Assembly (NCBI GenBank): GCA_018268595.1
Contig: JAFDWH010000014.1
Location: 124,001 to 188,000, forward strand
From: Actinomycetota bacterium
GTDB lineage: Bacteria; Actinomycetota; Thermoleophilia; Solirubrobacterales; Solirubrobacteraceae
DNA length: 64,000 nt
Reading direction: 5' to 3'
The notes under the pieces: generated by a model
What the model saw: the letters and a program-made list of their open reading frames with translations, nothing else
Databases searched by the model: none
Told to the model about the DNA's origin: nothing
Position numbers and translations under genes: made by a program
In this document: in pieces, positions 62,388 to 64,000 of the stretch
Position numbering within the stretch: the stretch's first letter is position 1
Layout: every line of letters starts with the position of its first letter

Positions 62388-63212
62388 ATGGGGAACGTCG
62401 AGGGGGTCTACCCGAACGACGCGGTCATCCGCCGCCTCTACCGCGAGCACGTGATGATGCTCGCCGGCCCGCGCGCGCTGCTGATGCAGGCCGCGCACCC
62501 GGTCGCGTGGGCCGGCTTCTACGCCCAGACCACCTCGAAGGACGAGCCGTACGAGCGGCTGCACCGCACCGCGCAGATCGTCGAGCTGGTCACGTACGGC
62601 CCGCGTAGAGAGGCCGAGCGCGCCACGCGCCGCGTGCGCGCGATGCACGGGAAGGTGCGCGGCGAGCTGCACGAGGCCGCCGGCAACTTCCCGGCCGGCA
62701 CGCCATACGCGGCCGACGACCCCGAGCTGCTGCTGTGGATCCTCGCCACGCTCGTCGACTCCGGCATGACCGTCTACCAGCGCTACGTCTGTCGGCTGAC
62801 GCTGGACGAGCGTGAGTCGCTGTGGCAGGAGTACCGCGTCTTCGGTCGCCTGTTCGGCCTGCCCGACACGGCGATGCCCGCCACCTACGAGGACTTCCGC
62901 CGCTACCTGCGGCGCATGCTCGACGGCGACGAGTTGTTCGTGACCGAGGAGGCGCGCACGACCGCGCGGCAGATCGTGATGCGCCCGCCCGTGCCGCTCG
63001 CGGCGCGTCCGCTGCTCGAGCTGGCGAACTTCGTGACCGTCGGGCTGCTGCCGCCGCGCATCCGCCGCATGTACGGCTTCTCGTGGGACCCGGCGCGCGG
63101 GCTGGCGCTGTTCGGCCACACCGAGTACGCGCGGCGCGTGCTCGTGCCGTTGCTGCCGGGACGGCTGCGCTACGCCAACCGCGCGCAACTGACCGCCCGC
63201 GCCGCCGCCTGA
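62388..63212 (+). CDS. DUF2236 / oxygenase MpaB family protein
   Basis: A 274-residue helical protein of the DUF2236 group, which includes latex-clearing protein and MpaB-type heme oxygenases. Family features are [19 protein letters not shown] near residue 30 with the candidate heme-ligand His, VRAMHGKV near 85, and [14 protein letters not shown] near 108. [13 protein letters not shown] lies near 150. No signal peptide is seen. The substrate is unknown. Confidence 0.85.
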   Translation: MGNVEGVYPNDAVIRRLYREHVMMLAGPRALLMQAAHPVAWAGFYAQTTSKDEPYERLHRTAQIVELVTYGPRREAERATRRVRAMHGKVRGELHEAAGNFPAGTPYAADDPELLLWILATLVDSGMTVYQRYVCRLTLDERESLWQEYRVFGRLFGLPDTAMPATYEDFRRYLRRMLDGDELFVTEEARTTARQIVMRPPVPLAARPLLELANFVTVGLLPPRIRRMYGFSWDPARGLALFGHTEYARRVLVPLLPGRLRYANRAQLTARAAA

Positions 63213-63286
63213 GCGCACGCCGTTCCGTAGTCGCCGCGGAGCGCGATGCGCGAACCACACGGTGATTGAGGTGCCGGCTTCAGGCG

Positions 63287-63292
63287 TACGCT
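63287..63292 (+). promoter_or_regulatory. Leaderless -10 element of the 63300 gene
   Basis: TACGCT ends 7 bases before the ATG at 63300. A TTGAGG 15 bases upstream could be a close-set -35. Confidence 0.45.
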
Positions 63293-63299
63293 GGCGTTC

Positions 63300-63824
63300 A
63301 TGTCACCGTTCACCGCACTGCTGAGCGACGCCGTCAACGGCGCGCTCGCGCTGCCGTCGATCCCGCTCCAACTCGCGCGCATCGCCGAGGCGACCGACGC
63401 GCTGCCCGAGCTGCGTCGCGAGATGGCGCGCGTGGCCAAGGCCACCGACACGCTGCCGGGCATCCGTCACGACATGGCGCGCGTCGCCGAGGCGACGGAA
63501 GTGCTCCCTGCGGTGCTGGCGGCGCTCGAGAAGGTCGCCGAGCAAACCGCGGTGTTGAGCGACATCGACGAGCACACGACGCACATCGAGCGGATGCTCC
63601 CCGCGCTGGTGGAGCTCGAGCGCTCGCTGCCGGAGCTGACGCCCGCGATCGCGAGATTGACGGAGCCGATCGAGCGTCTGCTGCTCGTGCTCGACCACCT
63701 CGACGGGACGATGAACACGCTCGTGCACGTCGTCGAGCCGCTCCAGGGCCCCGCCGAGCGCTTCGGCCGCCTCGCCGGCCGCTTCCCCCGACGCTCCGGC
63801 AACGGCAGAGCGACCGGAGGCTAG
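63300..63824 (+). CDS. Hypothetical coiled-coil protein with internal repeats
   Basis: A 174-residue protein of unknown function. Residues 25-80 hold three repeats of about 18 residues: LARIAEATDALPELRREM, ARVAKATDTLPGIRHDM, ARVAEATEVLPAVLAAL. Later segments continue the same amphipathic pattern (IERMLPALVELERSLPEL). The N-terminus is mildly hydrophobic and the end is basic (RRSGNGRATGG). The pattern suggests a long amphipathic helix that may lie on the membrane or form a coiled coil. Its stop codon overlaps that of the convergent gene. Confidence 0.65.
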   Translation: MSPFTALLSDAVNGALALPSIPLQLARIAEATDALPELRREMARVAKATDTLPGIRHDMARVAEATEVLPAVLAALEKVAEQTAVLSDIDEHTTHIERMLPALVELERSLPELTPAIARLTEPIERLLLVLDHLDGTMNTLVHVVEPLQGPAERFGRLAGRFPRRSGNGRATGG

Positions 63825-64000
63825 GGCTCCCGCCCGCGCGCTCTCCGGATCTCGGCGAGCCGCGCGGCCAGCGCCGCCTCCTGCGCGTCCGGCGCGTAGA
63901 AGCGCTCGCCGACCGCGCCCGGCGGCGCGACCTCCTGCTCGCCGAGGTGGCCCGGATGACCGTGCGGCGAGTCGTAGCCGTGCCCGCGCCCGCCGGAGCG
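63821..64000 (-). CDS. C-terminal part of an unknown protein, start beyond window
   Basis: The last 59 residues of a reverse-strand gene, open to the window edge. The visible part is His/Gly-rich at first (RGHGYDSPHGHPGHLGE), then EVAPPGAVGERFYAPDAQE and a helical end AALAARLAEIRRARGREP. The His cluster could bind a metal. I cannot name the family. Confidence 0.45.
   Translation of the reverse strand, partial: RSGGRGHGYDSPHGHPGHLGEQEVAPPGAVGERFYAPDAQEAALAARLAEIRRARGREP

Overview
The window is a continuous stretch of very GC-rich bacterial chromosome, about 70 percent GC by eye. It is packed with genes on both strands, and many neighbours overlap by the 4-base ATGA or GTGA junction. I see no transposase, integrase, phage gene or CRISPR array. 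Gene content suggests a deep-branching actinobacterium of the Thermoleophilia, most likely Solirubrobacterales and Conexibacter-like. The clues are leaderless genes, class E sortase, TreT, a system-I cytochrome c maturation cluster beside hemACD, and Ala/Arg-rich proteins. This placement is inference, because no rRNA is present.

Layout. 1-2.6 kb: end of a zinc-ribbon gene, tatA-tatC, a membrane-anchored TPR protein, tRNA-Lys(CTT). 2.7-9.1 kb: a small hypothetical gene, then a PadR-controlled cassette of two ABC ATPases (one with degenerate ATP-site motifs), an FtsX-type permease and a YtpB-like (DUF2600) terpene synthase. 9.1-15.1 kb: an SDR, a class IV aminotransferase and a nucleotide-sugar cluster (WecB-like epimerase, dehydrogenase, Gfo/Idh oxidoreductase, hexapeptide acyltransferase). 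15.1-19.9 kb: purA, then rpsF-ssb-rpsR-rplI and dnaB. 19.9-25.4 kb: a repeat-bearing membrane protein, otsA and treT for trehalose, and an OmpR-type two-component system. 25.5-32.7 kb: a pseudo-M28 membrane protein with sortase E, a FlgM-like peptide, thiL, infA, a class A penicillin-binding protein and an MscS channel. 32.7-37.8 kb: PIG-V-like mannosyltransferase, HAD hydrolase, CPBP protease, L,D-transpeptidase, FUSC-like protein, tRNA-Arg(CCT). 37.9-43.6 kb: a complete peptide ABC importer. 43.6-47.1 kb: HicAB, dtd, galT, a GNAT and a TlpA-like lipoprotein. 47.3-50.3 kb: a large SF2 helicase. 50.3-58.0 kb: birA, XRE regulator, cobA-hemD fusion, hemC, hemA, ccmD-C-B-A, mog. 58.0-64 kb: an HxlR/MFS pair, moaC, an ECF sigma factor fused to a glutamine-amidotransferase-like domain, precorrin-2 dehydrogenase, a DUF2236 protein and two unknown genes.

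The tetrapyrrole genes (hemA, hemC, cobA-hemD and the separate precorrin-2 dehydrogenase) cover glutamyl-tRNA reduction, hydroxymethylbilane, uroporphyrinogen III and sirohydrochlorin formation. The Ccm transporter and TlpA-like protein would serve cytochrome c assembly. Wall and export functions (Tat, sortase, PBP, L,D-transpeptidase, nucleotide-sugar genes, mannosyltransferase) are scattered along the window.

A recurring sign is a TANNNT hexamer about 7 bases upstream of a start codon with no room for a ribosome-binding site. I read this as leaderless transcription and used it to choose several starts. The most unusual items are the sigma/amidotransferase fusion (60274-61458), the PadR/ABC/terpene-synthase cassette (3213-9066), a single base at 42742 that appears to have removed both the stop of one ABC ATPase gene and the start of the next, and an M28-like membrane protein without catalytic residues (25497-27257).
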